Source: Dyella silvae (GTDB lineage Bacteria; Pseudomonadota; Gammaproteobacteria; Xanthomonadales; Rhodanobacteraceae). From it: a stretch of DNA of 64,000 bases. The notes under the pieces are model-generated. The model was not told the origin of the DNA. It ran no database searches and saw nothing but the letters and a program-made list of their open reading frames with translations. Location of the stretch: positions 124,001-188,000 of the forward strand of contig NZ_JAPJBQ010000007.1 in assembly GCF_026421305.1 (NCBI RefSeq). The letters run 5' to 3'. Shown one piece after another: positions 28,999 through 38,800 of this stretch (the first letter of the stretch is position 1; each line of letters opens with the position of its first letter). The translations under genes were made by a program, and so were the position numbers.

Positions 28999-30288
28999 AT
29001 GAAGCGTGTTCCCCTGATCAAGATGCTTGCCGGTACGGCGCTGGCGCTGGCCGTGGTGAGCACCCCGGTCATTGCGGGCAACAGCTCTTCCAAAGACAAG
29101 AAGGAAGCGCTGTATCCCAACGCCACCCGCACGGAACCGAAGCTGGACCTCACCAGCGATAAGGATCAGAAGGCCATCAACGAAGGCCTCGACGCGGTCA
29201 ACAACCAGGATAAGGCCAAGGCAGAGCAGATCCTTCAGCCGATCGTTGACAACAGCAAGAGCAAGTACGCTCAGGCGCTGGCCCTGCAGGGTCTGGCCAA
29301 CGTGCACTACAACGACGGCGACGTGAAGGGCGCCATCACCTTGCTCAAGAAGGCGCTCGACAACGGCGTGATGCCGAACGACACCTACTTCCAGCTCCAG
29401 TACATGCTCGGCCAGTTCTACCTGGCCGACGAGCAGTACCAGCTCAGCGTTGACACCATCGAGAAGTGGCGCGCTGAGGGCAAGAAGGAAACGGCCGAGT
29501 CGTACGCGCTGGAAGGCAATGCGTACTACCGCCTCGAGAAGTATCCGGAAGCGATCGCCGCCATCAAGAAGGCGCAGTCGATGACCGACAAGCCGAACGA
29601 CAGCTGGAACCAGATCCTGCTCGCTTCCTACTCGGAGTCCGGCCAGAGCGACCAGGCTGCCCAGGTGGCACAGCAGCAGCTCGCCTCCAACCCGAATGAC
29701 GCCAACGCGCTGAGCAACACCGTCGCTGTGCTGATGCAGGCCCAGAAGTATCCGGAAGCGATCGCGCTGATGGAAAAGGCCAAGGCCGCCGGTCAGTTCA
29801 AGACCGAGAAGGACTACGTCAATCTGGCCAAGCTCTACCTCGTCACCGGTCAGGACAGCAACGATCCGAAGACGCCGGCTGGCAAGGCTGCCGCGACCCT
29901 GCAGGAAGGCATGAGCAAGGGTGTGGTGACCGCTTCGGCTGAGAACTACTCGCTGCTCGGCGCAGCCGCTTATATGTCTGACAACACCTCAGCGGCGCTT
30001 GCTGCGTACCAGAAGGCTATCCCGCTGGCGAAGGACGGCGAAGCGAATATTCGCGCCGGCCAGCTGTTGATTCAGGAAAGCAAATTCAGCGAGGCCAAGA
30101 GCCTCATCCAACAGGGCATCGACAAGGGCGTGCAGCACAAAGGCACCGCTTATATGTTGCTGGCCGAAGCGTGTCGTGGCCTGAAGGACAAGCCGGGCAC
30201 GATCGCAGCCATGGAAAAGGCGGCACAGGATCCCGAAACCGCAGCCAAGGCGAAGGCCTGGCTGAAGGCTCAGGGAGCAAGCAAGTAA
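28999..30288 (+). CDS. TPR-repeat periplasmic protein
   Basis: 429 residues from the ATG at 28999 (GAGGA upstream). A signal peptide (1-26, cleaved after VIA) precedes a Lys/Ala-rich chain of tetratricopeptide repeats, for example ALALQGLANVHYNDGDVKGA, SYALEGNAYYRLEKYPEA and AVLMQAQKYPEAIALMEKA. TPR proteins act as protein-docking scaffolds. Because it precedes tonB-exbB-exbD-exbD, a role in TonB complex assembly or TonB-dependent receptor function is likely but inferred. Confidence 0.85.
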   Translation: MKRVPLIKMLAGTALALAVVSTPVIAGNSSSKDKKEALYPNATRTEPKLDLTSDKDQKAINEGLDAVNNQDKAKAEQILQPIVDNSKSKYAQALALQGLANVHYNDGDVKGAITLLKKALDNGVMPNDTYFQLQYMLGQFYLADEQYQLSVDTIEKWRAEGKKETAESYALEGNAYYRLEKYPEAIAAIKKAQSMTDKPNDSWNQILLASYSESGQSDQAAQVAQQQLASNPNDANALSNTVAVLMQAQKYPEAIALMEKAKAAGQFKTEKDYVNLAKLYLVTGQDSNDPKTPAGKAAATLQEGMSKGVVTASAENYSLLGAAAYMSDNTSAALAAYQKAIPLAKDGEANIRAGQLLIQESKFSEAKSLIQQGIDKGVQHKGTAYMLLAEACRGLKDKPGTIAAMEKAAQDPETAAKAKAWLKAQGASK

Positions 30289-30489
30289 GGCATGGTTGTA
30301 AGGCCTGGGAGACGCAGCCGTATGGACGTCTATCCGCCTCCCAGGTGCTATACAAACGCCATGTGCTGTTGTACCGTTGAAACCTTTCCGTGCTCGCGTC
30401 CAGTGGCAAATGTCATCCCTTGGATCGATATTTTGCCAGCAGGAGCTGTGACCACGTCTCACCGATCTATTAGCTCCAGATAGTGACAG

Positions 30490-31149
<660 letters not shown>

Positions 31150-31198
31150 CTCCGGTTACGGTCAATCAGTTCACGCTTGACTTTCCAAGGGTAGCGTT

Positions 31199-31945
31199 AT
31201 GTTCCTGCAAACTTCTCCGGCCCCCGCGGGCGGTACCACCAACGCCGAAGCCATGAAGTCGATGGGCTTCGACCACCTTATCCACAACTTCGATTTCCTT
31301 GGCTGGATCGTGTTCGTGGTGCTGGTGGTGATGTCCTTCTCCTCCTGGTACTTCATCGTCGCCAACGCGATCCGCAACTCGATGGTTCGCGGCCGCGCCG
31401 ACAAGGTCATCAACGGTTTCTGGTCCAATGGCTCCACGCAGGACGCCATTCGCGAACTCGAAGCCCAGCCCAAGGGCGAACCATTCTCGAAGATCGCTCT
31501 CGACGCCGCTTCGGCCGTCGCTCACCATCAGCAGGCTTCGGCCGGCGGTGGTCGCCTCGCCGAGTCGCTGAGCCGCTCCGAGTTCATCGATCGCGCCCTG
31601 CGCCAGGCCGTGGCTCGTGAGAGCCTGCGTCTGGAAGGCGGCCTGACCCTGCTCGCCACGGTCGGTTCGTCGGCACCGTTCATCGGTCTGCTTGGTACCG
31701 TGTGGGGCATCTACCATGCGCTGATCAAGATCTCCGCGTCGGGCAACGCTTCGATGGAAGCAGTGGCCGGTCCGGTGGGTGAAGCTCTGATCATGACCGC
31801 CTTCGGTCTGTTCACCGCTATCCCGGCCGTGCTTGCCTACAACTTCTTCAACCGCTCCAACCGCCTGACCTACGCTCAGTTCGACGAGTTCGCGCACGAC
31901 CTGCACGACTTCTTCGCTACCGGCGCTCGCGTCGAAGGCAAGTGA
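31199..31945 (+). CDS. exbB: MotA/TolQ/ExbB proton channel protein
   Basis: 248 residues with three transmembrane segments (about 32-55, 155-180, 195-220). The conserved ExbB region LLATVGSSAPFIGLLGTVWGIYHAL and ALIMTAFGLFTAIPAVLAYN, including the channel-lining Thr, is clear. Forms the pentameric channel around ExbD in the inner membrane. It starts 49 bp after tonB and is followed by exbD after 11 bp. Confidence 0.96.
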   Translation: MFLQTSPAPAGGTTNAEAMKSMGFDHLIHNFDFLGWIVFVVLVVMSFSSWYFIVANAIRNSMVRGRADKVINGFWSNGSTQDAIRELEAQPKGEPFSKIALDAASAVAHHQQASAGGGRLAESLSRSEFIDRALRQAVARESLRLEGGLTLLATVGSSAPFIGLLGTVWGIYHALIKISASGNASMEAVAGPVGEALIMTAFGLFTAIPAVLAYNFFNRSNRLTYAQFDEFAHDLHDFFATGARVEGK

Positions 31946-31956
31946 GGGATTGACCC

Positions 31957-32370
31957 ATGGCGATGAGCACTGGAGACAGTTCCGGCGGCCCGATGTCGGA
32001 AATCAACGTCACGCCGCTCGTCGACGTGATGCTGGTGCTCCTGATCATCTTCATGATCACGGCACCGCTGATGTCCCACCGGATCACGGTCGATCTGCCG
32101 ACGGCTAACCCGAAGGTTTCGGATTCGGAACCGGTTACGCCGATGGATCTGGCCGTTAAGCCGGATGGCACGATGTACCTGGATGACGTGGAAGTCACCG
32201 AAGCGGAACTGAAGTCGAAGTTCGCGGTTGCGGCGCAGCAGTCGCCGCAGCCCGAGCTTCAGATCCGCGCGGACAAGACCACGGAATACAAGATCGTGAA
32301 GAAGGTCCTGGCTGACGCTAAGGGCCAGGGCATGGTCCATGTCGGTTTCATCACGACCGGCAAGGAGTAA
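31957..32370 (+). CDS. exbD: ExbD/TolR biopolymer transport protein 1
   Basis: 137 residues. A cytoplasmic N-terminus (SEINVTPLVDVMLVLLIIFMI) leads into one transmembrane helix with the essential protonatable Asp (VDVMLV), followed by a periplasmic TolR-like domain. Works with ExbB and TonB. The second exbD starts five bases after this stop; the two share the TM region but diverge in the periplasmic domain. Confidence 0.96.
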   Translation: MAMSTGDSSGGPMSEINVTPLVDVMLVLLIIFMITAPLMSHRITVDLPTANPKVSDSEPVTPMDLAVKPDGTMYLDDVEVTEAELKSKFAVAAQQSPQPELQIRADKTTEYKIVKKVLADAKGQGMVHVGFITTGKE

Positions 32371-32375
32371 GAGTC

Positions 32376-32792
32376 ATGGCATTTAGTTCTGGAAGTGGTA
32401 AGGGGCCGATGGCTGACATCAACGTCACGCCGCTGGTCGACGTGATGCTGGTGCTGCTGATCATCTTCATGATCACGGCGCCGATGCTTACCCACAAAGT
32501 GAAGATCGATCTCCCGCAGCCGAATCCCAACGTCATTCAGCCAGAGAACCCGCCGGAGCCGGTTCGCTTGAAGATTGACCAGTCGGGCGCGCTGTACTGG
32601 AACGACACGCCGGTGGACGAGCTGGGCCTCAAGGCACAGCTTGCCGTGATCGGTGGTCTGGGCGATCCGGCCAAGCAGCCGGAAGTGCAGATCAACGCTG
32701 ACGACGGTGTGGCTTATGAGCATGTGGCCCGCGTGTTGGCCGATGCGAAGAGCTACGGTCTGACCAAGATCGGCTTCACTGAAGGCGAGTGA
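32376..32792 (+). CDS. exbD2: ExbD/TolR biopolymer transport protein 2
   Basis: 138 residues, paralogue of the preceding ExbD: ADINVTPLVDVMLVLLIIFM again holds the membrane Asp. The periplasmic part differs (PNPNVIQPENPPEPVRLK). In Xanthomonas campestris a second ExbD in the same place is needed for only some functions. A strong terminator follows 31 bp downstream. Confidence 0.95.
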   Translation: MAFSSGSGKGPMADINVTPLVDVMLVLLIIFMITAPMLTHKVKIDLPQPNPNVIQPENPPEPVRLKIDQSGALYWNDTPVDELGLKAQLAVIGGLGDPAKQPEVQINADDGVAYEHVARVLADAKSYGLTKIGFTEGE

Positions 32793-32823
32793 TTCCGAAA
32801 GGAATCGCAGTAACACTACCCTT

Positions 32824-32856
32824 AGAACCCCCGCCTGGTGCGGGGGTTCTTTTTTT
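32824..32856 (+). terminator. Rho-independent terminator of the ton cluster
   Basis: AGAACCCCCGC-CTG-GTGCGGGGGTTCT stem followed by seven T. Directly after exbD2. Confidence 0.93.
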
Positions 32857-32913
32857 GCACGGGTGGTTCTGGAACCGGTAAGACGTACAGACGTCCAGAC
32901 GGCTATTCGTTGA

Positions 32914-33657
32914 TCAGCGAAGGATTTGAAGATAGTTGCGTACGGTCGGCGCGAGGCCGTCGTACAACGCTTCGCCGATCAGTGCATGCCCGATGGAAAC
33001 TTCCGCCAGCCCGGGAATGGCGGCCTTGAATGTACCGAGATTGGCCTGGCTCAGGTCGTGACCCGCATTGACGGCGAGGCCGGCATGCAACGCGCGGCGC
33101 GCCGTATCCGCGCAGCGCTCCAACTCATCCTGCACATGACCTTCCGCGAAGGCTTCGGCGTAAGGGCCGGTGTAGATCTCGATGCGCTGAATGCCGATCG
33201 CTACGGCAGCTTCGAAACCGATGGCACCCGAATCCACGAACACGCTCACGCGACAACCGATATCGCGCAACTCGGCAACCAGCGGACGAAGCGTATCGAT
33301 ATCGCGTGTGAGGTCGAAGCCATGGTCAGAGGTAATCTGACCGTCGCTATCGGGCACCAGCGTCACCTGCGTCGGGCGAGTCTCGCGGGCGAGCGCAATC
33401 AGGCCGGGATACGAGCCACGCGCGGGCGCGAAAGGATTGCCTTCGATGTTGTACTCGACACGCCCGCGCACCAGGCCGGCAAGCGCACGCACATCGTCGG
33501 GACGCACGTGGCGCTGATCAGGACGCGGATGCACGGTAATGCCGCCGCAGCCAGCATCGATACAGGTGTGGGCGGCGCGAAGCATGTCCGGTTCGGTGCC
33601 GCCGCGGGAATTACGAAGAACAGCAATCTTGTTGACGTTGACGCTAAGCAGGGTCAT
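32914..33657 (-). CDS. pdxJ: Pyridoxine 5'-phosphate synthase
   Basis: 247 residues from the ATG at 33657. Condenses 1-deoxyxylulose 5-phosphate with 3-amino-2-oxopropyl phosphate in vitamin B6 synthesis. [40 protein letters not shown] and [11 protein letters not shown] are the conserved active-site segments. Placement after tonB-exbBD, convergent here, is also seen in Xanthomonas. The neighbouring phosphopantetheinyl transferase lies upstream on the same strand, 72 bp apart. Confidence 0.97.
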   Translation of the reverse strand: MTLLSVNVNKIAVLRNSRGGTEPDMLRAAHTCIDAGCGGITVHPRPDQRHVRPDDVRALAGLVRGRVEYNIEGNPFAPARGSYPGLIALARETRPTQVTLVPDSDGQITSDHGFDLTRDIDTLRPLVAELRDIGCRVSVFVDSGAIGFEAAVAIGIQRIEIYTGPYAEAFAEGHVQDELERCADTARRALHAGLAVNAGHDLSQANLGTFKAAIPGLAEVSIGHALIGEALYDGLAPTVRNYLQILR

Positions 33658-33729
33658 GGGAAGAACATTACTCGCAGCAAGGGCGGCGCCTGGCGCCACA
33701 ACAACAGCGGGTTGCACACAGTGCGCCGA

Positions 33730-34374
33730 TCAGCCGGCGTCGACAAGTGTCCACTGACGGACTCGGCGTGGCGGGCCCAGCCAGGCCAGCGTGCCGATAT
33801 GAGCGTCGTCCAGTGTGAGCCGTCGCAACTGCCACCGGTTCGCCTCATGGCCATCCAATCGGCCTAACACGGGCACATCGGACGAACCGCTAATGCTCAG
33901 GCGATGAAGGCCAAACGCCAGACCTCGCCCCAGCGCTTTCAACACCGCCTCCTTCGCCGTCCAAAGTTCCAGGAACGCGCGATCACGCTGCTCCGGCGGC
34001 AAGGCCTCGAGCGACGCCGCCTCGTCTGGACTGAAATAGCGCTGAGCGATGAGCACTGCCCTCGGATGGGGGCGCAAACGCTCCAGATCGACCCCCGGCG
34101 TCACCCCCCGGGCGATAGCGATAAGCGCCTGGTCGTGGCTGTGCGACCAGTTGAACGAGAAAGCGTCGCCCGGCGCGCCGGCGAGCGCCGGGCGTCCGTG
34201 CGCGGAAATTTCCAACTGCACATCATCCGCCGGCAGGCTGAGATAAGCTCCCAGCATGGCCAGCAATGGTGCGCGTCCGGTGTGGTGGTCGTAGGCCAGC
34301 CGCCAGACATGTATCTCGTCATCGCTCAGCTGCTCTGCTACTTTCGCTGGCGTCTGGCCGTCCGTCGTCATCAT
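33730..34374 (-). CDS. 4'-phosphopantetheinyl transferase superfamily protein
   Basis: 214 residues, Sfp type. Moves phosphopantetheine from CoA to carrier proteins of polyketide, peptide or fatty-acid synthesis. The Mg-binding motif GVDLERL (about 93-99) and the WTAKEAVLKALGRG motif (about 138-151) are intact. Two consecutive ATGs start the frame; GGAGGG touches the first, so initiation may be at the second (34371) or slightly later. No synthase gene is nearby, so the partner carrier is not visible here. Confidence 0.9.
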   Translation of the reverse strand: MMTTDGQTPAKVAEQLSDDEIHVWRLAYDHHTGRAPLLAMLGAYLSLPADDVQLEISAHGRPALAGAPGDAFSFNWSHSHDQALIAIARGVTPGVDLERLRPHPRAVLIAQRYFSPDEAASLEALPPEQRDRAFLELWTAKEAVLKALGRGLAFGLHRLSISGSSDVPVLGRLDGHEANRWQLRRLTLDDAHIGTLAWLGPPRRVRQWTLVDAG

Positions 34375-34489
34375 CCCTCCATGTTGCCGGGTGAATGGCG
34401 ATACTTACAAGCGTGGCGGGCGCCCCCAGGCGCGTATGCCGCCCGGTCTCTTTCCCAAGCACGGAAGCGCTCGCTACGGAGAATCAGGT

Positions 34490-37400
34490 TTGATCGCCGG
34501 ATGGCTGCTGCTGCTGGTTTCGCTGCTCTACGTGGGCCTGCTGTTTATAGTGGCCTACGCCGGAGACCGGCGGCCGCTTTATCCCCGGCAGCCGCGGCTG
34601 CGCCCGATCGTGTACAGCCTGGCGCTCGCCGTGTACTGCTCGTCATGGACGTTTTATGGCGCGGTCGGTACGGCAGCACGCGAAGGCCTGGGCTATCTGC
34701 CCATTTATCTCGGTCCCATCCTGCTCTTCGTATTCGGCTTCGGGTTGTTGCGGCGATTGGTGCTGGTTGCGCGCCAGCGCAACATCACCTCGATCGCTGA
34801 CTTCATCGGCGCCCGCTTCGGCAAGTCGCACGGTCTTGCCGCTCTCGTGGCGATCATCGCGGTGATCGCCGTCGTGCCGTACCTCGCTCTGCAGTTCAAA
34901 GCTGTAGCGATGTCGTACGCAGTACTGGGTGATCTGGGTGTTCCCGGCGCACCGCAGTTTGGCGACGCTGCACTGTGGTGCGCCATTCTGCTGGCCACGT
35001 TCTCCATTCTGTTCGGCACGCGCACCATCGATGCCACCGAACATCATCACGGCATGATGTTGGCGATCGCCGTCGAGTCGCTGATCAAGCTGGTGGTGTT
35101 CATCGCGCTGGCCGGCTACGCACTGTGGCGGGGACCTGGCTTGTTGAGTACCGCACACCTGCCTTTGCAGCAGCTTTCGCAGGGCGTGTCGCCGGGCTTC
35201 CTTGCGCAAACATTGTTGGCCTTCACGGCGATGTTCTGTTTGCCCCGCCAGTTTCAGATCGGTGTGGTGGAGTGTGAAGACCCCAAGGATCTCACGCGCG
35301 CTCGCTGGCTTTTTCCGGCGTACATGGTGATCGTAAGTCTCGCGGTGCTACCCATCGTGGCTGCTGGCTTGCATCTTCCACAGGTGCAGATGGGCAACAA
35401 GGATGCGTGGGTGCTCACCCTACCCATGGCGCACGGCGATCGCGCCATGGCGCTGCTTGCCTTCCTCGGTGGTTTCTCCGCCGCGACCGGCATGGTGATC
35501 GTGTCTTCCGTGGCCTTGTCGACCATGATCAGCAACGATCTGGTCATGCCGATGCTATTGCGCGTGCGTCGCTTCAAGCTCGACCAGCATGCCGATCTGT
35601 CGCAGCTTGTGCTGCTGGTGCGCCGCATAGCGATCATTGCGCTCGCTGCGATGGCTTATGTGTATCACCGCGTCGTGGCGGATTCGGCGAACCTCGCGGC
35701 CACAGGTCTCCTGGCGTTCGCGGCGGTGGCGCAGTTCGCCCCGGCCATCGTCGCGGCCTTGTACTGGCGTAGCGCAAGCCGCAAGGGTGTCGCTGTTGGC
35801 CTCGCTGCAGGTTTTCTGGTGTGGTGCTACACCTTGTTGTTGCCGGCCATGAATCGTGCCGCGCCCTGGCTGGATAGCGGCCCCATGGGCCTCAGCTGGT
35901 TGCAGCCTCAAGCCCTGTTTCACCTGAGTGGCTGGGATCCGGTGATGCACGGCACGTTCTGGTCGCTGCTGGTCAATGTCGCCTGCCTTATCTTTGTTTC
36001 GCTGCGCTTCCGTCCGACGCTGGAGGAGCGTTTGCACGCCGCGATGTTCATCGATCCCTACGCTATCGACAGCCGTGGCGCAGGCGATTGGCGCGGTCGC
36101 GTCGCGGTGGCGGATTTGCGCACCATTGCCGAACGCATCGTGGGCGAACGTACCAGCCAGCGTGCATTCGATGAGTATGCGGAGCGACGAGGCAAGCCAC
36201 TGCAATCGGGCGAGGCCGCTGATCGTGCCCTGATCCAGTACACCGAACGTTTGCTGGCCTCGGCCGTCGGCGCAGCTAGCGCGCGGCGCATTTTGATGGG
36301 TGCGCTGTCGGGTTCCGGTCTGGATATCGCCGAAGCCATGGCCCTGATGGACGAGGCCTCGCAGGAACTGCGCTTCAACCGCGAACTGCTCTCCACCACG
36401 CTGGAGAATGTATCGCAGGGGATCAGCGTGGTGGACGCCGGCATGCGACTCGTCGCATGGAACCGGCGTTACCTTGAGTTGTTCGACTATCCGGATGGCA
36501 TGGTCTATGTCGGCGTACCCGTGGCCGATCTGATCCGCTGGAACGCTGACCATGGCGAATGCGGTCCCGGCGAGGTAGAGGCGCATGTCGGCAAACGCAT
36601 TGGCCATATGCGCGCGGGTTCGCCTCATTTGTTCCAACGCATCCGTCCCGACGGCTCGGTGATCGAAATGCGTGGACGTGCCTTGCCGGGTGGCGGTTAT
36701 GTCACCACCTACACCGACGTCACCGCGTATAAACATGCCGAGCAAGCGCTGATTGAAGCGAACGAGAACCTCGAGCAACGCGTTGAGCGACGCACCGCGG
36801 AGCTCAGTGAAGCGCTCAGCGCCACGGCTCATGCGCGACGCGAAGCAGAAGCGGCCAACGCGTCGAAGTCACGTTTCCTTGCAGCAGCCAGTCACGATTT
36901 GTTGCAGCCATTGAATGCTGCTCGATTGTTCACGTCTGCACTGCGCCAGCATCCGGGACTGGATACGGAAGCGGAGCAGCTGGCTGAGCGCATCGATGCC
37001 TCCTTCCGTGCGGCGGAAGATCTGCTCGATGCACTGTTGGATACGTCACGTCTGGATGCGGGAAGCTATCGCGCGGATGTCAGCAACTTCGCTCTGGCCG
37101 ATCTGTTCGATTCATTGAAAGCGCAGTTCGCAGTCGTCGCTGAGCGTCGTGGCTTACGCCTGTGCGTGGTGTCGACACGGCTTGCCGTACGCAGCGATCC
37201 GCAGTTGCTGCGCCGTGTGCTGCAGAACTTCATTTCCAACGCGCTTCGCTACACGCGGGAAGGTGGCGTTCTGCTGGGCGCGCGGCGCGTAGGTAGTGAC
37301 GTGCGTATCGAAGTGTGGGACACCGGCCCGGGCATCGCGGAAGAACAGCGTGCACGCATCTTCGGCGAGTTCCAGCGACTCGACCGGCCATCGCCGTGGG

Positions 37401-37954
37401 GAGAGAAAGGCCTGGGTCTTGGACTCTCCATCTGCGAGCGTATCGCGGGCATTCTGAATCACCATCTGGAACTTGAATCGCGCGAAGGTAAGGGCAGCCG
37501 GTTTGCCGTGCGCGTGCCGCGTGCCGAAACCGCCGTACCGCGGCGCCGCACCGTTGTGCATCCGATTTCCAACGAGCAACTGCCGCTCACTGTTCTCTGT
37601 CTGGACAACGACCCTTCGATTCTCGACGGCATGCGCGCGCTGCTACAGCGCTGGGGTGTCGATTGCCGCACCGCGCTCGATGTGGTGGAAGCCCAAAAGG
37701 AGCTGCAGCGCGGGCGTATCGACCTCATTCTTGCCGACTATCACCTAAGCGATGACATGGATGGATTGCAGGCGTTGCAACAACTTCGCACAGTGACAGA
37801 TGAACTTCCGCCCGTAGCGATGATCACCGCGGACGGCAGCAGCGAGCTCAAACAGCGTGCGCGAGCACTGGGTTATCCGTTGCTGCACAAACCGGTGCGG
37901 CCGGCTGCATTGCGGGCGTTGCTGAGTGCCTTGGTCAGACGGCAAACGGCTTGA
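34490..37954 (+). CDS. crbS: SLC5-domain hybrid sensor histidine kinase (CrbS/MxtR type)
   Basis: 1154 residues from TTG at 34490, which has GGAG eight bases upstream and directly precedes the first membrane helix; an in-frame ATG at 34391 adds 33 residues. Order: sodium/solute symporter-like domain with about 13 helices (1-480), STAC-like linker (about 500-610), PAS (635-750), HisKA with H802 in AASHDLLQPL, HATPase (LQNFISNALRYT near 907, WDTGPGI near 942), and a C-terminal receiver with D1083 in LADYHL. This layout matches CrbS of Vibrio and MxtR of Pseudomonas, which switch on acetate use. The partner regulator and acs lie next to it. Confidence 0.93.
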   Translation: MIAGWLLLLVSLLYVGLLFIVAYAGDRRPLYPRQPRLRPIVYSLALAVYCSSWTFYGAVGTAAREGLGYLPIYLGPILLFVFGFGLLRRLVLVARQRNITSIADFIGARFGKSHGLAALVAIIAVIAVVPYLALQFKAVAMSYAVLGDLGVPGAPQFGDAALWCAILLATFSILFGTRTIDATEHHHGMMLAIAVESLIKLVVFIALAGYALWRGPGLLSTAHLPLQQLSQGVSPGFLAQTLLAFTAMFCLPRQFQIGVVECEDPKDLTRARWLFPAYMVIVSLAVLPIVAAGLHLPQVQMGNKDAWVLTLPMAHGDRAMALLAFLGGFSAATGMVIVSSVALSTMISNDLVMPMLLRVRRFKLDQHADLSQLVLLVRRIAIIALAAMAYVYHRVVADSANLAATGLLAFAAVAQFAPAIVAALYWRSASRKGVAVGLAAGFLVWCYTLLLPAMNRAAPWLDSGPMGLSWLQPQALFHLSGWDPVMHGTFWSLLVNVACLIFVSLRFRPTLEERLHAAMFIDPYAIDSRGAGDWRGRVAVADLRTIAERIVGERTSQRAFDEYAERRGKPLQSGEAADRALIQYTERLLASAVGAASARRILMGALSGSGLDIAEAMALMDEASQELRFNRELLSTTLENVSQGISVVDAGMRLVAWNRRYLELFDYPDGMVYVGVPVADLIRWNADHGECGPGEVEAHVGKRIGHMRAGSPHLFQRIRPDGSVIEMRGRALPGGGYVTTYTDVTAYKHAEQALIEANENLEQRVERRTAELSEALSATAHARREAEAANASKSRFLAAASHDLLQPLNAARLFTSALRQHPGLDTEAEQLAERIDASFRAAEDLLDALLDTSRLDAGSYRADVSNFALADLFDSLKAQFAVVAERRGLRLCVVSTRLAVRSDPQLLRRVLQNFISNALRYTREGGVLLGARRVGSDVRIEVWDTGPGIAEEQRARIFGEFQRLDRPSPWGEKGLGLGLSICERIAGILNHHLELESREGKGSRFAVRVPRAETAVPRRRTVVHPISNEQLPLTVLCLDNDPSILDGMRALLQRWGVDCRTALDVVEAQKELQRGRIDLILADYHLSDDMDGLQALQQLRTVTDELPPVAMITADGSSELKQRARALGYPLLHKPVRPAALRALLSALVRRQTA

Positions 37955-37957
37955 GAG

Positions 37958-38043
37958 CCAGGAGTGAGTGAAGAGAAGTGAGGAGTGAGAGTGCAAATGC
38001 TCTCTCTCGTTTCTCACTACGCATTACTCACTCTTCGTTCTCA
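37958..38043. repeat. GAGTGAG-type palindromic repeat, copy 3
   Basis: GCCAGGAGTGAGTGAAGAGAAG begins four bases after the crbS stop; the complement (CTCTCTCTCGTTTCTCACTA, then ACTCACTCTTCG) fills the rest of the gap to the crbR stop. It sits exactly between two convergent genes. Confidence 0.65.
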
Positions 38044-38715
38044 CTATTCGTCGTCATCTGGCAACGACGGCATCGCTTCCTGGTCGATGGCCAGATGGCT
38101 CGCTGCCAGCGCGACCTGTGTGCGGTTGTTGACGCCGAGTTTGCGCATGATGGCAGTCATATGCGCTTTTACCGTGGCCTCCGACACGCCAAGGTCATAG
38201 GCAATCTGTTTGTTGAGCATGCCTTCGGCGATCATGGTGAGCACGCGGAACTGCTGTGGCGTGAGTGTCGCTACGCGGACAGCCACCGCCGCCTCGTCTG
38301 CTTTCAGTTCGACACCGCCACCGACCAGCTGGTGTGGTAGCCACACATCGCCATCCAACACCTTGCGGATGGCGGTGATGATGTCTTCGCCCGGCGTGGA
38401 TTTTGGAATATAGGCAGAAGCGCCATGCGCGAGTGCGCGACGCGCCACCTGCACATTTTCGTGTCCGGAGACCACGATGGTCGGCAAGCCGGGAAACTGT
38501 CCGCGAATATGGGCGAGCGCTGAATAGCCGCGAGCACCGGGCATATGCAGATCCAGCAACAGCAACTCTGCATCGGGATATTGCTCGATCAGGCTGAGCA
38601 AGGAATACACGCTGTCCGCACAGTGCACGCTTGCGTCGGGAACAGCGGCCACCACGGCGCGTTGCAGGGCGTCGCGGAACAGGGGATGGTCGTCAGCAAT
38701 CAGTACGTCGGGCAT
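38044..38715 (-). CDS. crbR: LuxR-family response regulator (CrbR/ErdR type)
   Basis: 223 residues. Receiver domain with acidic pocket DD (8-9), phospho-acceptor D55 in LLLLDLHMPG and a conserved Lys in PKSTPGE, then a NarL-type helix-turn-helix (LTPQQFRVLTMIAEGMLNKQ to VNNRTQVAL). CrbR and ErdR with this architecture activate acs in response to the SLC5-type kinase, which fits the convergent crbS and the downstream acs on the same strand. The target site may be the inverted repeat at 40873. Confidence 0.92.
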   Translation of the reverse strand: MPDVLIADDHPLFRDALQRAVVAAVPDASVHCADSVYSLLSLIEQYPDAELLLLDLHMPGARGYSALAHIRGQFPGLPTIVVSGHENVQVARRALAHGASAYIPKSTPGEDIITAIRKVLDGDVWLPHQLVGGGVELKADEAAVAVRVATLTPQQFRVLTMIAEGMLNKQIAYDLGVSEATVKAHMTAIMRKLGVNNRTQVALAASHLAIDQEAMPSLPDDDE

Positions 38716-38729
38716 AAGGACCGAAAATA

Positions 38730-38796
38730 GTGAAGAGAAGTGAGTCGTGAGAGTGGCTAGCTCATGCTCTCGTTAATCACTCCTCTTCACTCACTC
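38730..38796. repeat. GAGTGAG-type palindromic repeat, copy 4
   Basis: GTGAAGAGAAGTGAGTCGTG (38730 onward) with complement CTCTCGTTAATCACTCCTCT ending TTCACTCAC (38767-38795). Shorter loop than other copies. It lies between acs and crbR and ends just after the acs stop. Confidence 0.65.
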
Positions 38797-38800
38797 CTTG

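Noticed and set aside
35555-36832. 425-codon minus-strand frame inside crbS
   Set aside because: Antisense of a well-supported kinase with intact catalytic motifs.
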